Assembly (NCBI RefSeq): GCF_019039105.1
Contig: NZ_JAHPIV010000019.1
Coordinates: forward strand, 1-64,000
From: Desertibacillus haloalkaliphilus
GTDB taxonomy: Bacteria > Bacillota > Bacilli > Bacillales > KJ1-10-99
Direction of reading: 5' to 3'
DNA length: 64,000 bases
Position numbers and translations under genes: made by a program. Shown here piece by piece: positions 6,510-15,436 of this stretch. The notes under the pieces were generated by a model that was not told where the DNA came from, made no database searches, and saw only the letters and a list, made by a program, of their open reading frames with translations. How positions within the stretch are numbered: position 1 is the first letter of the stretch; each line of letters starts with the position of its first letter.

Positions 6510-8606
6510 TCATTCCTTTATCAAGTTATTTTGTAGGTAATCTAAAAACAAATCTTCCAACTTCTTTCGTATCATTGCTTTGTTTGAAGATGAATATATG
6601 ATCATCGTCGCATCACTTTCAATCAAGCTTGTACTGATGATACTAAGTATTTCCTTTTCTCTACTACTCATGCTCTTAGGTGCCAACATGAGAAGAACCG
6701 TTTTCATTTGTATTTTCTCTCCATCCATCCCTTTAATTGTACTAGGCTGACCTAAATGAGCAACTTGGAATAGTAGTTCCTGAACACTTTCATCACTACA
6801 ATGATACAGACCCATATTTGTGTTGGGTATACCTAGACCACCTTTGCGCTCTCTTTCCTCTAACTGCTTAATCACAGCATCCGTATTTTTAACTAAACCA
6901 ACTTCTTCAGCTTCTCCGACCATGTCTCTTAGAACCTTCCAGTGGTCCCGAGCATCAGGTAATCGATAAACCCTTAGATTATTTAGAATCGCGTCCATAC
7001 TCGAATGAACATCTTTAATTTCTTGCAACAGGTCATTTACATTTAACTGGTTTCTTCTCGTTACGGCCTCCTGCGGTTTCTCAGGGTTTAAATATTGTTT
7101 TTTGCTTGTTACACTCTCTAAGTTCGTCTGTAAATAATTTCGAATAAAACCGATATCTTTTTCACTTAACAACGGGCTTACAAGAATATAATCAACATCT
7201 GTAAATGGAAGTCGAATCGTTGAAATGACAATATCATATTCATTAAGATTTGCAGATTGAAAATCTTTAATCGACAAAATATCGATAGCAGCAATCTCGA
7301 CTAACTCTTTCTTGATACGGCTAGCGAGCATTTTAGAGGCTCCAATGCCTGTAGGACAAACAACCACAGCCTTGATCCTCACGTTCTCTTCATTCATTAG
7401 CAGAGCCGAACCAAAATGAAGAACGATAAAAGCAACTTCCTCGTCTGGAAAGCTAATGTCCGTAAACTCCTTTTCGAGACTTTGTCTTACTGCTATAAAT
7501 AAAACAGGATACTTCTTTTTGATTTCTTCTGTTAAAGGGTTAAACAAATCCATCTTCTGTTTTAAGCGGAAGATCGAAGGCTCCATATGTGCCAATAAGC
7601 CTTGATACAAAGAAAAATCATCCGATAAATCGACAAGAAGCTTGGATGAGACATCCTGGATAACATTTTGAATCATCCGGCTTAGTAATATACTGTCATA
7701 ATATACGACATCTTCTACACCGACCTTCGAACCTGATAATATCATGGTCAAGAAAGCGATATCGCTATCAATGATCTCAACCGATAGTTTTTCTTGCAGC
7801 TTCTCACAAATCATTTCCATTAACTTATGTTCATAGGTACGCTCTTCGTCTGATTGCGGTTTGTTCTCCAAGTCAAAATTGTTCTCCGTTCGCTGAATGG
7901 CTATACAAATATGTACAATAAGTCCTACATAATCACTATCAATTAGTTTGAGTTGTCCCTTGTTCAGCCTTTGACTAACAACTTGATCAACGACAGCTAG
8001 GTATTGTGGAGAAAAATAACCTAACACTTGTTCAGCAATTTGATCTCCTTTTTGCATCAAATATAAGCTTTCAATTAAATCCTCATAAAAGTAGACTAAA
8101 AAATAGCTAGCAAGAGCATGGCGTTTGTTAGCTTCAGTTCCTATTAGCTCTATTCCTACCCCTCTTTTTCTCGTAAGGATAATTGAAGAATGACTCAACC
8201 AACCTGCCAAATCATCCATATAAGTCGTTAACGTTGCTGAGCTAATTCCTAACTGATTCGCAAGCACTTGCTTTTTAAACGTAGGCCCTTCATGAAATAA
8301 GATTAGTAACAAACTCAACTTTCTTTTTTCAGGGCTTTCATCTGTTGGACTAACACCCGTTAAATGTTGCATTAATCTATAAATATGTTCATTTTTGCCT
8401 TTAATAAAGTATCGATCATGATCGGTACGTTCTAGCGTTAACTCAAATTGTCTTAAAACCTTATCAACAGATTTTAAATCCCTTTGAATTGTTCTCACAC
8501 TAACGTTTAAGAATGAAGCTAGAGTGTGAACGGTATGGTTTTTTGACGTTCGAACAATTAAATCGATGATAGCCTTTTCCCTTGACGTAATAAACATTCT
8601 TTCCAC
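6510..8606 (-). CDS. mtlR: PRD-containing transcriptional activator MtlR
   Basis: A 698-residue regulator: N-terminal HTH (SVRTIQRDLK), a second HTH/Mga-like segment, two PTS-regulation domains (about 180-390), an EIIB-Gat-like domain with its Cys in VVVCPTGIGAS, and an EIIA-Mtl-like domain with His in MGLYHCSDES. In Bacillus such proteins activate mannitol genes and are controlled by PTS phosphorylation of these His and Cys residues. The frame opens with GTG at 8606, but the N-terminus of relatives aligns better with the ATG at 8597; neither has a strong ribosome site. A cre-like box lies just upstream. Confidence 0.88.
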   Translation of the reverse strand: MERMFITSREKAIIDLIVRTSKNHTVHTLASFLNVSVRTIQRDLKSVDKVLRQFELTLERTDHDRYFIKGKNEHIYRLMQHLTGVSPTDESPEKRKLSLLLILFHEGPTFKKQVLANQLGISSATLTTYMDDLAGWLSHSSIILTRKRGVGIELIGTEANKRHALASYFLVYFYEDLIESLYLMQKGDQIAEQVLGYFSPQYLAVVDQVVSQRLNKGQLKLIDSDYVGLIVHICIAIQRTENNFDLENKPQSDEERTYEHKLMEMICEKLQEKLSVEIIDSDIAFLTMILSGSKVGVEDVVYYDSILLSRMIQNVIQDVSSKLLVDLSDDFSLYQGLLAHMEPSIFRLKQKMDLFNPLTEEIKKKYPVLFIAVRQSLEKEFTDISFPDEEVAFIVLHFGSALLMNEENVRIKAVVVCPTGIGASKMLASRIKKELVEIAAIDILSIKDFQSANLNEYDIVISTIRLPFTDVDYILVSPLLSEKDIGFIRNYLQTNLESVTSKKQYLNPEKPQEAVTRRNQLNVNDLLQEIKDVHSSMDAILNNLRVYRLPDARDHWKVLRDMVGEAEEVGLVKNTDAVIKQLEERERKGGLGIPNTNMGLYHCSDESVQELLFQVAHLGQPSTIKGMDGEKIQMKTVLLMLAPKSMSSREKEILSIISTSLIESDATMIIYSSSNKAMIRKKLEDLFLDYLQNNLIKE

Positions 8607-8616
8607 TCATTTCTTT

Positions 8617-8630
8617 TATAAGCGCTTTTA
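8617..8630. promoter_or_regulatory. cre-like CcpA site before mtlR
   Basis: The 14-mer TATAAGCGCTTTTA keeps the central AAGCGCTT of the catabolite-responsive element and differs from the consensus TGAAAGCGCTTTCA at three outer positions. It lies 10-25 nt upstream of the mtlR start, where bound CcpA would block elongation or initiation. Confidence 0.5.
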
Positions 8631-8661
8631 TTACATTAGAAAACCGTGTAAAAAGAAGAAC

Positions 8662-8687
8662 AGAAAGGCAGGAGTCCCCGCCTTTCT
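8662..8687 (-). terminator. Terminator or attenuator between mtlA and mtlR
   Basis: AGAAAGGC (8662-8669) pairs with GCCTTTCT (8680-8687), extended by two G-C pairs across one mismatch, around a 4-nt loop. The downstream T content is moderate (GTTCTTCTTTTT). It could lower mtlR-mtlD expression relative to mtlA. Confidence 0.7.
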
Positions 8688-8698
8688 TATTTGTTTGT

Positions 8699-10615
8699 TT
8701 ATTTACTATTGATGATATCCTTTAATTCTTTTGCGGTTTTAGCTTGTACCATTTGATCTACATTCTCTTGTTCTGAACAAATGACTGCGATTCCTGAAAG
8801 GATCTCTAAGTGTGTTCCATCTTTTCCAGCAATTCCGAAGATCATTTTGGCTTTTTCCCCGTTAAATTCTACTCCATTTGGTACTTGAATAACTGTAAAA
8901 CCAGATTTGATCACGGCTTTTTTCGCCTCTTCAGTCCCATGTGGAATTGCTACATTATTGCCCATGTAAGTTGTTGTAATTCCCTCTCGTTCAATCATTG
9001 CATCAACATAGCTATCTTCTACGTATCCAGCCTTAACTAACGCTTCTCCCGCAAATCGGATCGCTTCTTCTTTTGTAGCAAACTCCTGACCGATAAAGAT
9101 GTTCTCCTCTAGCAATAGATCATCATCTTCATCCATGTTTGGTTCGACATCAACTGCATCTTTCTCAGATTCCTCGACAAGCTCGGCTTGTTCTTCAGTG
9201 ATACCACCTTGTAGAGTTGCGATTAGTTTGTCGTATTCAGGGCTTGATAAGAAGTTATCAACTGAAATGTGGTATGCATCTGGTAGTTTGCTCGTAGCAC
9301 GAGGTGTCAATTCTTCCTGAGTAATGACAACTTGAGCATCAGCTGGAAGGTTACTAATTGCTGTATTCGTAACCGATATATCCAATCCAGCTTCTTTAAC
9401 CTTTTTACGAAGTAATGAAGCCCCCATCGCACTTGAACCCATACCAGCATCACATGCAAAAACAATTTTATTAACTTCTCCTGGTAGCTTTCCTGGATTC
9501 TCAGCAGATACCTGCCCAGCTACAGAGCTTTTCTTACCTTTCATTTGTTCCATCTTCTGCGCAGCTTGATTAATATCCTCGTCTTGTTTCTTGCTTGTTT
9601 TCAACACGATTGCTGAAATTATGAATGATACCGCACCTGCTACGATGACAGCTGCAAAGTTTGCTACATAAGCCATTCCTTCTGGAGGAGTGACCGCTGT
9701 AATCGCTAGGATACTTCCTGGAGATGCCGGTGCAACCAGTCCTCCACCTAATAAGACTAATGTAAAGACTCCACTCATTCCACCAGCGACAACAGAAACA
9801 AGAAGCATTGGTTTCATTAGAACATACGGGAAGTAAATCTCATGAATTCCACCAAAGAAGTGAATAATCGCTGCTCCTGGGGCTGATTGTTTAGCAGTAC
9901 CTCTACCAAACAACATGAAAGCTAAAAGTACGCCTAGACCAGGTCCCGGATTTGACTCTAGCAAGAATAAAATTGACTTTCCAGCCTGCTGTACCTGCTC
10001 CAAACCGATTGGTGTTAGCACACCATGATTAATCGCGTTATTTAAAAATAAAATTTTCGCGGGTTCGATTAAAATACTCGTTAATGGCAATAACCCCGCA
10101 TCAATCAGCCAGTCAACACCTGTAACAAGTACGGCTGTAAAAGCATTAACCGCCGGACCAACTCCTAAGAGCGCCAGTACGGCAAGGATACCACCAAGAA
10201 TTCCAGCAGAAAAGTTGTTAACGAGCATCTCAAATCCAGACCTTACTTTTCCTTCAATCGCTTGGTCGAATTTTTTTATGACATAAGCTCCTAATGGTCC
10301 CATCACCATGGCACCTAAAAACATCGGAGTATCTGGTGCCCCAACAATGACCCCCATTGTAGCAATTGCACCAACTACTCCACCACGTTGATCATGAACA
10401 AGCTTACCGCCCGTGTAACCGATTAATAAAGGTAACAGGTAGGTAACCATTGGACCAACTAAGGCAGCAAGGGTTTCATTCGGAAAGAAACCTGTTGGAA
10501 TAAATAATGCTGTAATTAATCCCCAAGCTATAAAAGCACCAATGTTCGGCAAAACCATTGAGCTCAGGAAGTTACCAAACTTCTGTACTTTAACTTTAAT
10601 ATTTGATTGCGCCAC
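8699..10615 (-). CDS. mtlA: PTS mannitol transporter, EIICBA fusion
   Basis: A 638-residue mannitol permease. EIIC is the membrane domain (about 1-340; GGIHEIYFPY motif), EIIB has its phospho-Cys in FACDAGMGSS, and EIIA has its phospho-His in AIPHGT. An acidic linker (VDVEPNMDEDDD) joins B to A. B. subtilis splits EIICB (MtlA) from EIIA (MtlF), so the one-chain form here resembles the E. coli layout. The frame opens with ATG at 10633, but AGGGAG lies after that codon, so GTG at 10615 is the real start. Confidence 0.94.
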   Translation of the reverse strand: MAQSNIKVKVQKFGNFLSSMVLPNIGAFIAWGLITALFIPTGFFPNETLAALVGPMVTYLLPLLIGYTGGKLVHDQRGGVVGAIATMGVIVGAPDTPMFLGAMVMGPLGAYVIKKFDQAIEGKVRSGFEMLVNNFSAGILGGILAVLALLGVGPAVNAFTAVLVTGVDWLIDAGLLPLTSILIEPAKILFLNNAINHGVLTPIGLEQVQQAGKSILFLLESNPGPGLGVLLAFMLFGRGTAKQSAPGAAIIHFFGGIHEIYFPYVLMKPMLLVSVVAGGMSGVFTLVLLGGGLVAPASPGSILAITAVTPPEGMAYVANFAAVIVAGAVSFIISAIVLKTSKKQDEDINQAAQKMEQMKGKKSSVAGQVSAENPGKLPGEVNKIVFACDAGMGSSAMGASLLRKKVKEAGLDISVTNTAISNLPADAQVVITQEELTPRATSKLPDAYHISVDNFLSSPEYDKLIATLQGGITEEQAELVEESEKDAVDVEPNMDEDDDLLLEENIFIGQEFATKEEAIRFAGEALVKAGYVEDSYVDAMIEREGITTTYMGNNVAIPHGTEEAKKAVIKSGFTVIQVPNGVEFNGEKAKMIFGIAGKDGTHLEILSGIAVICSEQENVDQMVQAKTAKELKDIINSK

Positions 10616-10660
10616 TTTATTTCTCCCTTTCATAAAAAATGATAATAACTAACTGTTTTA

Positions 10661-10690
10661 ATCATAGGTTACATAATGTAACTGGTTCAA
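10661..10690 (-). promoter_or_regulatory. Sigma-A promoter of mtlA with palindromic operator
   Basis: TTGAAC (10690-10685) and TATGAT (10666-10661) are separated by 18 bp on the minus strand. The spacer holds a perfect 15-nt palindrome, GTTACATAATGTAAC (10668-10682), which looks like a repressor operator. No protein is known for it from this sequence. Confidence 0.6.
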
Positions 10691-10707
10691 CCATTATGAA
10701 AGCTAAC

Positions 10708-10730
10708 TTTGTCGCGAATGTACTGACAAA
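10708..10730. promoter_or_regulatory. Candidate MtlR operator
   Basis: TTTGTC (10708-10713) and GACAAA (10725-10730) form a 6-bp inverted repeat across 11 nt, 18 bp upstream of the mtlA -35. This resembles the outer halves of the B. subtilis MtlR box (TTGNC...GNCAA), with one extra base in the spacer. The position suits an activator. Confidence 0.5.
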
Positions 10731-10908
10731 CCTATTGTTTCTCAAATGCGAGTCCCTATTCTTCTAATTCAAGAAATCAATTGTAGTCATCAGCGTTTTT
10801 TTACTCCGTGCTTTTACTTCTAGTTCCAATCTAAGGCGGCGCGAGTAAGCCAACTTTGCCGATTGTCCATCCTTGCGGCGCACTCCGTACCCTTTTCATA
10901 ATAAAAAA
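10731..10908. other. Upstream part of the rpsI-mtlA gap
   Basis: The whole gap between the mtlA start and rpsI is 335 bp. Its left part holds the mtlA promoter and operators, and its right end the rpsI terminator. In the remaining stretch I see no open reading frame with a ribosome site and no clear hairpin. Confidence 0.5.
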
Positions 10909-10936
10909 GACCCCCAAACCAAAAGGTTTGAGAGCC
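10909..10936 (-). terminator. Terminator of the L13-S9 operon
   Basis: On the minus strand CAAACC and GGTTTG pair around a TTTT loop, and the stem extends outward by six more pairs including G-U pairs, followed by six T. It lies 15 bp after the rpsI stop. Confidence 0.85.
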
Positions 10937-10950
10937 TTGAAACGCCTGTA

Positions 10951-11343
10951 TTAACGTTTTGAGAACTGAGGTGCACGACGTGCTGCTTTAAGACCGTATT
11001 TCTTACGTTCTTTCGCACGAGCATCACGTGTTAAGAAACCAGCGCTCTTTAGTGCTGCGCGGTACTCAGGATCAGCTTGTAATAATGCACGAGCTACACC
11101 GTGACGGATTGCTCCAGCTTGTCCTGTGTATCCTCCACCATTAACAGTAACTAGAACATTGTATTGTCCTTCTGTTTCAGTTTCAACAAGTGGTTGCTTA
11201 ACGATTAATTTTAAAGTTTCTAATCCAAAGTATTCATCTAACTGACGACCGTTAATAACGATGCTTCCATCACCAGGAACTAAACGTACACGAGCAACAG
11301 AATTCTTGCGTCGACCAGTACCGTAGTATTGTACTTGTGCCAA
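10951..11343 (-). CDS. rpsI: Ribosomal protein S9 (uS9)
   Basis: A 130-residue 30S head protein. It opens with the family motif [16 protein letters not shown] and ends in the conserved basic tail PQFSKR, whose terminal Arg reaches the P-site tRNA. The length equals that of the Bacillus protein. It follows rplM by 20 bp with its own AAGGAGG site, so the two are cotranscribed. It is the last gene of the ribosomal supercluster in this window. Confidence 0.98.
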   Translation of the reverse strand: MAQVQYYGTGRRKNSVARVRLVPGDGSIVINGRQLDEYFGLETLKLIVKQPLVETETEGQYNVLVTVNGGGYTGQAGAIRHGVARALLQADPEYRAALKSAGFLTRDARAKERKKYGLKAARRAPQFSKR

Positions 11344-11363
11344 AGTAATACCCTCCTTATAAA

Positions 11364-11801
11364 TTATCCACGAAGTTCGTAAACTTCTGGTTTTTGTGCT
11401 TGATGGTTATGCTCACTGCCTGCATAGACATGTAATTTCATACCTTGTTTACGTCCAAGTGTATTCTTAGGTAGCATACCTTTAATAGATTTCTCAAGTA
11501 ATCGCACTGGGTTCTTTTCACGTAACTCACCAGCAGTGATTGACTTAATTCCACCTGGATGTCCAGTGTGACGGTAGTAAACTTTATCTTTAGCTTTATT
11601 ACCTGTTAACTCAATTTTTTCTGCATTAATAATAATAACATGATCTCCTGTATCCACATGTGGAGTAAATGTAGGTTTATGTTTACCACGAAGGATAGAG
11701 GCAACTTCACTTGAAAGACGACCTAAAGTTTGACCTTCAGCGTCAATTACATACCATTTACGTTCAACTTGGTTTGGCTTTGCCATATATGTCGTACGCA
11801 T
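11364..11801 (-). CDS. rplM: Ribosomal protein L13 (uL13)
   Basis: A 145-residue early-assembly protein of the 50S subunit, with [14 protein letters not shown] near the N-terminus and [10 protein letters not shown] in the second half. The frame is open upstream to 11831, but TTAGGAGGG 7 nt before the ATG at 11801 and the usual MRTTYMAKP start fix the N-terminus. A strong promoter and a structured leader lie before it, so it begins a new transcription unit after truA. Confidence 0.97.
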   Translation of the reverse strand: MRTTYMAKPNQVERKWYVIDAEGQTLGRLSSEVASILRGKHKPTFTPHVDTGDHVIIINAEKIELTGNKAKDKVYYRHTGHPGGIKSITAGELREKNPVRLLEKSIKGMLPKNTLGRKQGMKLHVYAGSEHNHQAQKPEVYELRG

Positions 11802-11899
11802 GATTTTCCCTCCTAAAACGTTCACTTTCAAATTTTATTTATATCCGTTGTCTTTTGAAACATTCCGAAACCCGGGGCTAGTGGGTTTTTAGAATTACC
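11802..11899 (-). ncRNA. Structured rplM leader (L13-leader type)
   Basis: From the predicted start near 11900 the transcript has about 98 nt before rplM. It contains a hairpin in which AAACCC/GGGTTT (11883-11888 with 11868-11873) and ATTC/GAAT (11892-11895 with 11862-11865) pair. L13 leaders that bind L13 are known in Firmicutes; the match here is by position and hairpin, not by covariance search. Confidence 0.55.
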
Positions 11900-11906
11900 A
11901 TAGTTC

Positions 11907-11935
11907 ATATTATAACATTTAAACACCCATGTCAA
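11907..11935 (-). promoter_or_regulatory. Sigma-A promoter of rplM-rpsI
   Basis: TTGACA (11935-11930) is followed after 17 bp by TAATAT (11912-11907), or after 15 bp by TATAAT preceded by TGT, an extended -10. It lies just downstream of the truA stop. Confidence 0.8.
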
Positions 11936-11953
11936 TGTTTTGTTACACAAGGA

Positions 11954-12697
11954 TCAGTTGTTATATTCAACCCGCCATAAATATAACCCTTGACCTGGTG
12001 CTGTTTTTCCAGCTGACTCTCTTCTCTTAGCTTCTAAAATATTTTTTATATCATCGGGATGCCTTTGTTTATTCCCTACTTCTAGCAATGTTCCAACTAG
12101 AATTCTCACCATATTATACAAAAAACCATTACCAACAAAACGCATGACTAACTCGTCTTCCGTTTCATACAGTTCAACCTCATAGATTGTTCGAACTTTG
12201 TCTATGACCTCTGTTCGTGGCGTACAGAACGATGTAAAGTCATGAGTGCCTTTTAACAAGTCTGTAGCCTTCTTCATCGCCTCTACATCTAATGGGTACG
12301 GATAATGATACGTATAATGACGGCGAAATACATCACGTTCAGACCGACGTAAAATACGATACCGATATTCTTTTCGTTCCGCGCTATAACGAGCATGGAA
12401 ATCTTTTGATACATAGGTAGCAGAATGAATAACAATATCATCTGGGGTGACGGCTTGAAGCGCTAGTGGCCAGCGCTCTTCTGGAATCGCAAGCGGTGAG
12501 TCAAAATGAATCACTTGCCCCACAGCATGAACCGAAGCATCTGTTCTCCCAGATGAATGTACAACAACCTTATTGCCCTTATGAATTTTTGTTAACCCAT
12601 CCTGAACTGATTCTTGTACCGTTCTCGCATTCGGTTGAATTTGATAACCTGAAAATTGAGTCCCATCATAAGAAATCACACACTTAATTCGTTGCAT
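11954..12697 (-). CDS. truA: tRNA pseudouridine(38-40) synthase TruA
   Basis: A 247-residue enzyme that isomerises uridines 38-40 in the anticodon stem of tRNA. The catalytic Asp is in GRTDASVHAVGQV near residue 53, and the C-terminal half has FTSFCTPR and FVGNGFLYNMVRILVG. The ATG at 12697 follows AGGTGG by 5 nt; the in-frame GTG at 12706 lies inside that site. It starts 14 bp after the ecfT stop and is the last gene of the ecf unit. Confidence 0.95.
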   Translation of the reverse strand: MQRIKCVISYDGTQFSGYQIQPNARTVQESVQDGLTKIHKGNKVVVHSSGRTDASVHAVGQVIHFDSPLAIPEERWPLALQAVTPDDIVIHSATYVSKDFHARYSAERKEYRYRILRRSERDVFRRHYTYHYPYPLDVEAMKKATDLLKGTHDFTSFCTPRTEVIDKVRTIYEVELYETEDELVMRFVGNGFLYNMVRILVGTLLEVGNKQRHPDDIKNILEAKRRESAGKTAPGQGLYLWRVEYNN

Positions 12698-12711
12698 GTC
12701 TTCCACCTGCT

Positions 12712-13509
12712 TTATAACCGTAAAATTAATAAAATAATAGCGATAACTAGGATAAAAATAAAGAGAACAGTATCATTTCTCCGCCATTGCAACTGGCGTA
12801 GTTTCGTCCGTCCCTCTCCTCCTCGGTACCCTCGCGATTCCATCGCCAATGCCAGCTCTTCAGCACGTTTAAATGAGCTTATAAATAAAGGGATCAGCAA
12901 CGGGATTATTGCCTTTGCTCGTTCTTTAAAGGGCCCTGTCGTAAAATCTACACCGCGGGCCATCTGTGCTTTACTAATCTTCTCTGTTTCTTGTAATAAC
13001 GTCGGGATAAATCGCAATGCAATTGACATCATCAGTGCCAACTCATGAGCAGGTAGCCCGACCCGCTTTAATGGATTCAACATAAACTCTAACCCATCTG
13101 TAAGGTCGATCGGTGTTGTCGTTAGTGTCAACAGAGAAGTAATCATCACAAGTAATAGTAAGCGCAAAGAAATAAACGCCCCTTGCATGATCCCTCCTTC
13201 ATAGACCTCAAACCACCCGACTGTAAAGATTAATTCCCCTTCTTTTGTTAGTAAAAGATGAAGTAAAAAAGTAAATATAATAATAATAAAAATCGGCTTT
13301 AACCCTTTATAAATAAAACGAACCGGGACTTTTGAGAGCAAAATAGCAACCACAGCTACACTAGCAAGTATTCCATAAGATAGCCAATTGTTTGCTAAAA
13401 AGGTAATAATAACGAGTATGAAGATCGCTGCAAGCTTTGCTCTCGGATCGAGTCGATGGATCACTGATTCCTTAGAAACATATTGACCAATAATAATATT
13501 TTGAAACAT
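12712..13509 (-). CDS. ecfT: Energy-coupling factor transporter transmembrane protein EcfT
   Basis: A 265-residue membrane protein with about five to six hydrophobic segments. The two cytoplasmic coupling motifs, AQMARGVDF and AMESRGYRG, correspond to the Ala-Arg-Gly signatures that contact the two ATPases. It forms the shared core for vitamin uptake with interchangeable S-components encoded elsewhere. The ATG at 13509 follows AGAGGA by 6 nt and lies next to the ecfA2 stop; the longer open frame to 13560 lacks a ribosome site and reads through ecfA2. Confidence 0.93.
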   Translation of the reverse strand: MFQNIIIGQYVSKESVIHRLDPRAKLAAIFILVIITFLANNWLSYGILASVAVVAILLSKVPVRFIYKGLKPIFIIIIFTFLLHLLLTKEGELIFTVGWFEVYEGGIMQGAFISLRLLLLVMITSLLTLTTTPIDLTDGLEFMLNPLKRVGLPAHELALMMSIALRFIPTLLQETEKISKAQMARGVDFTTGPFKERAKAIIPLLIPLFISSFKRAEELALAMESRGYRGGEGRTKLRQLQWRRNDTVLFIFILVIAIILLILRL

Positions 13510-13510
13510 A

Positions 13511-14380
13511 TTAATTCCTCTTTTTGCTATCGAGTAAATGCTTAATTGCAACAGCGGCATCCTTCACTGTAAAACCATGCCGAGGTATGCTAATTTTAAA
13601 CCTTTTTTCTAGTTGCAATAGAATCGCAATCGTTTCCGGAAGATCTAGTCCCACTTCATGCAACTGATCTGTTTCTTGGAATATCTCTTCTGGAGTGCCC
13701 TCCATATAAACACTCCCCTGCTTCATCATATAGATGTAATCAGCATACAGGGCAGCATCTAACATATTGTGAGTGACCAAAATTGTCGTCATTTTCTTTT
13801 CATGGTGAAGGTTATAGAACATCTCCATCATGTCCTTGTGCCCCTGCGGATCTAATCCAGCTGTTGGTTCATCTAAGATTAATACACTCGGTTCAGTTGC
13901 AAGTACCCCAGCAATCGCTACTCGCCTCATTTGTCCACCACTTAAGTCAAAGGGCGACTTCTCCAAAATGTCAGTTGAAAGCCCAACCTGTGGCAAGAGC
14001 CCTTTGGCTCTTCTCGTTGCCACTGATTCGCTAACACCAAAGTTTACAGGACCGAACGAGATGTCCTTTTCAACCGTCTCAGCAAACAACTGATGTTCCG
14101 GATACTGAAATACCATGCCTACTTGTCGACGAAGAGCTTTTAAGTCTTTATTTTTTTTATTTGCCTCAATACAAAAATCACCGATCGACACTTCTCCGTT
14201 CGTCGGCTTCAATAAACCATTCATATGCTGCATTAACGTTGATTTACCGGATCCTGTGTGCCCAATAATAGCAATAAAAGATCCAGACTTAATTGATAGA
14301 TTGATATCATCAAGTGCGAGTCGCTCAAATGGTGTATTAATCATATACCTATGTTCTACATTTTTGAATGTAATGTCCAT
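13511..14380 (-). CDS. ecfA2: Energy-coupling factor ATPase EcfA2
   Basis: A 289-residue ABC ATPase: Walker [11 protein letters not shown]-loop [11 protein letters not shown], signature LSGGQMRR, Walker [13 protein letters not shown] and switch His in LVTHNM. It pairs with EcfA1 and is anchored by EcfT. The start is preceded by GGTGGATG. It overlaps the end of ecfA1 by 25 bp, indicating coupled translation. Confidence 0.95.
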   Translation of the reverse strand: MDITFKNVEHRYMINTPFERLALDDINLSIKSGSFIAIIGHTGSGKSTLMQHMNGLLKPTNGEVSIGDFCIEANKKNKDLKALRRQVGMVFQYPEHQLFAETVEKDISFGPVNFGVSESVATRRAKGLLPQVGLSTDILEKSPFDLSGGQMRRVAIAGVLATEPSVLILDEPTAGLDPQGHKDMMEMFYNLHHEKKMTTILVTHNMLDAALYADYIYMMKQGSVYMEGTPEEIFQETDQLHEVGLDLPETIAILLQLEKRFKISIPRHGFTVKDAAVAIKHLLDSKKRN

Positions 14381-15195
14381 AATTCATCCACCAATTCCTC
14401 TTGTGTTAGCCCTGTAGATGACACTTGCACACCCAACAGTCGCAACTCTTCGCGGAGTTGAACCGTAAAAGGAAGATTTAGTCCAACTTCAACTAATGTT
14501 TCCCTATGTTCAAACACTTCTTCTGGGGTGCCTTGAAGCAAGATTTTTCCTTGCTTTAAAACAATAATTCGGTCAGCAAGCACTGCTTCGTTCAAATCAT
14601 GAGTGATTGAAACAACAGACATCTGCTCATTTTTATTTAAGTCGAGCATTGTTTCAATCACTTCTTTTCTCCCTATCGGATCTAACATTGACGTAGCTTC
14701 ATCTAAGACAAATAGCGACGGCTGCATAGCCAAAATCCCAGCAATGGCAACCCTTTGCTTCTGTCCACCAGATAAACGATGCGGTTCGTGGTCAATAAAG
14801 GCACTCATATTCACCTTCTTTAGGCTAGTATCGATGCGCTCATTCATTTCCTCCCGATTGACACCTAGGTTTTCAAGGCCAAAAGCAATATCATCTCTCA
14901 CTAATGTAGCAACCATTTGATTATCAGGGTTTTGAAAAACAATTCCTACATGCTTTCTAATCTCCCATAGCGCCTCGGGGTCTGATGTGTCATAACCCTT
15001 AACTTGAACAGAGCCTTTATCGGGAAGAAGAAGACCATTCAACATTCTCGCTAAGGTTGATTTACCTGAACCATTATGACCAACAACTGCAACCCACTCA
15101 CCCTCAGCGATTGATAGATCAAGTCCATCTAACGCCGGGACGTTAGCACCATTATACGTAAATGTAACATCATTTACAGCCACAAGTTCATTCAT
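14356..15195 (-). CDS. ecfA1: Energy-coupling factor ATPase EcfA1
   Basis: A 279-residue ABC ATPase with Walker A GHNGSGKST, Q-loop IVFQNPDNQMV, signature LSGGQKQR, Walker B LFVLDEATSMLD and switch His in SITHDL. It is the first gene of ecfA1-ecfA2-ecfT-truA and follows the ribosomal alpha operon, as in other Bacilli. The gap to rplQ is 382 bp and contains two hairpin elements, so the ecf genes may have their own promoter, though I cannot identify it with confidence. Confidence 0.95.
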   Translation of the reverse strand: MNELVAVNDVTFTYNGANVPALDGLDLSIAEGEWVAVVGHNGSGKSTLARMLNGLLLPDKGSVQVKGYDTSDPEALWEIRKHVGIVFQNPDNQMVATLVRDDIAFGLENLGVNREEMNERIDTSLKKVNMSAFIDHEPHRLSGGQKQRVAIAGILAMQPSLFVLDEATSMLDPIGRKEVIETMLDLNKNEQMSVVSITHDLNEAVLADRIIVLKQGKILLQGTPEEVFEHRETLVEVGLNLPFTVQLREELRLLGVQVSSTGLTQEELVDELWTLHSKM

Positions 15196-15369
15196 CAGCG
15201 CCTCAATCCCTTACAAAAACTTTGACAACTATAAAACATGAGGTCAACTAGCTCTCAAAAGTAACGTTTTCCTCTCATTTAATACGGATCTAAACCTAAT
15301 ACAAATTGGTGCAAATATGTCAACTCCACTAGCTCTCCTTTTAGGTCTTCCGCACCCCTTTTACACATA

Positions 15370-15420
15370 AAAAAAGGGCTTAGATTCAGTATCTGTCCTC
15401 AGATCCTAACCTTGCCCTTT
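15370..15420 (-). terminator. Terminator after the alpha operon
   Basis: On the minus strand AAAGGGC (15420-15414) pairs with GCCCTTT (15380-15374) and is followed by further T. Inner segments GGTTAG and TCTAA extend the stem weakly. It lies between the structured element and ecfA1. Confidence 0.65.
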
Positions 15421-15436
15421 AATAAGTACAAAAGTG

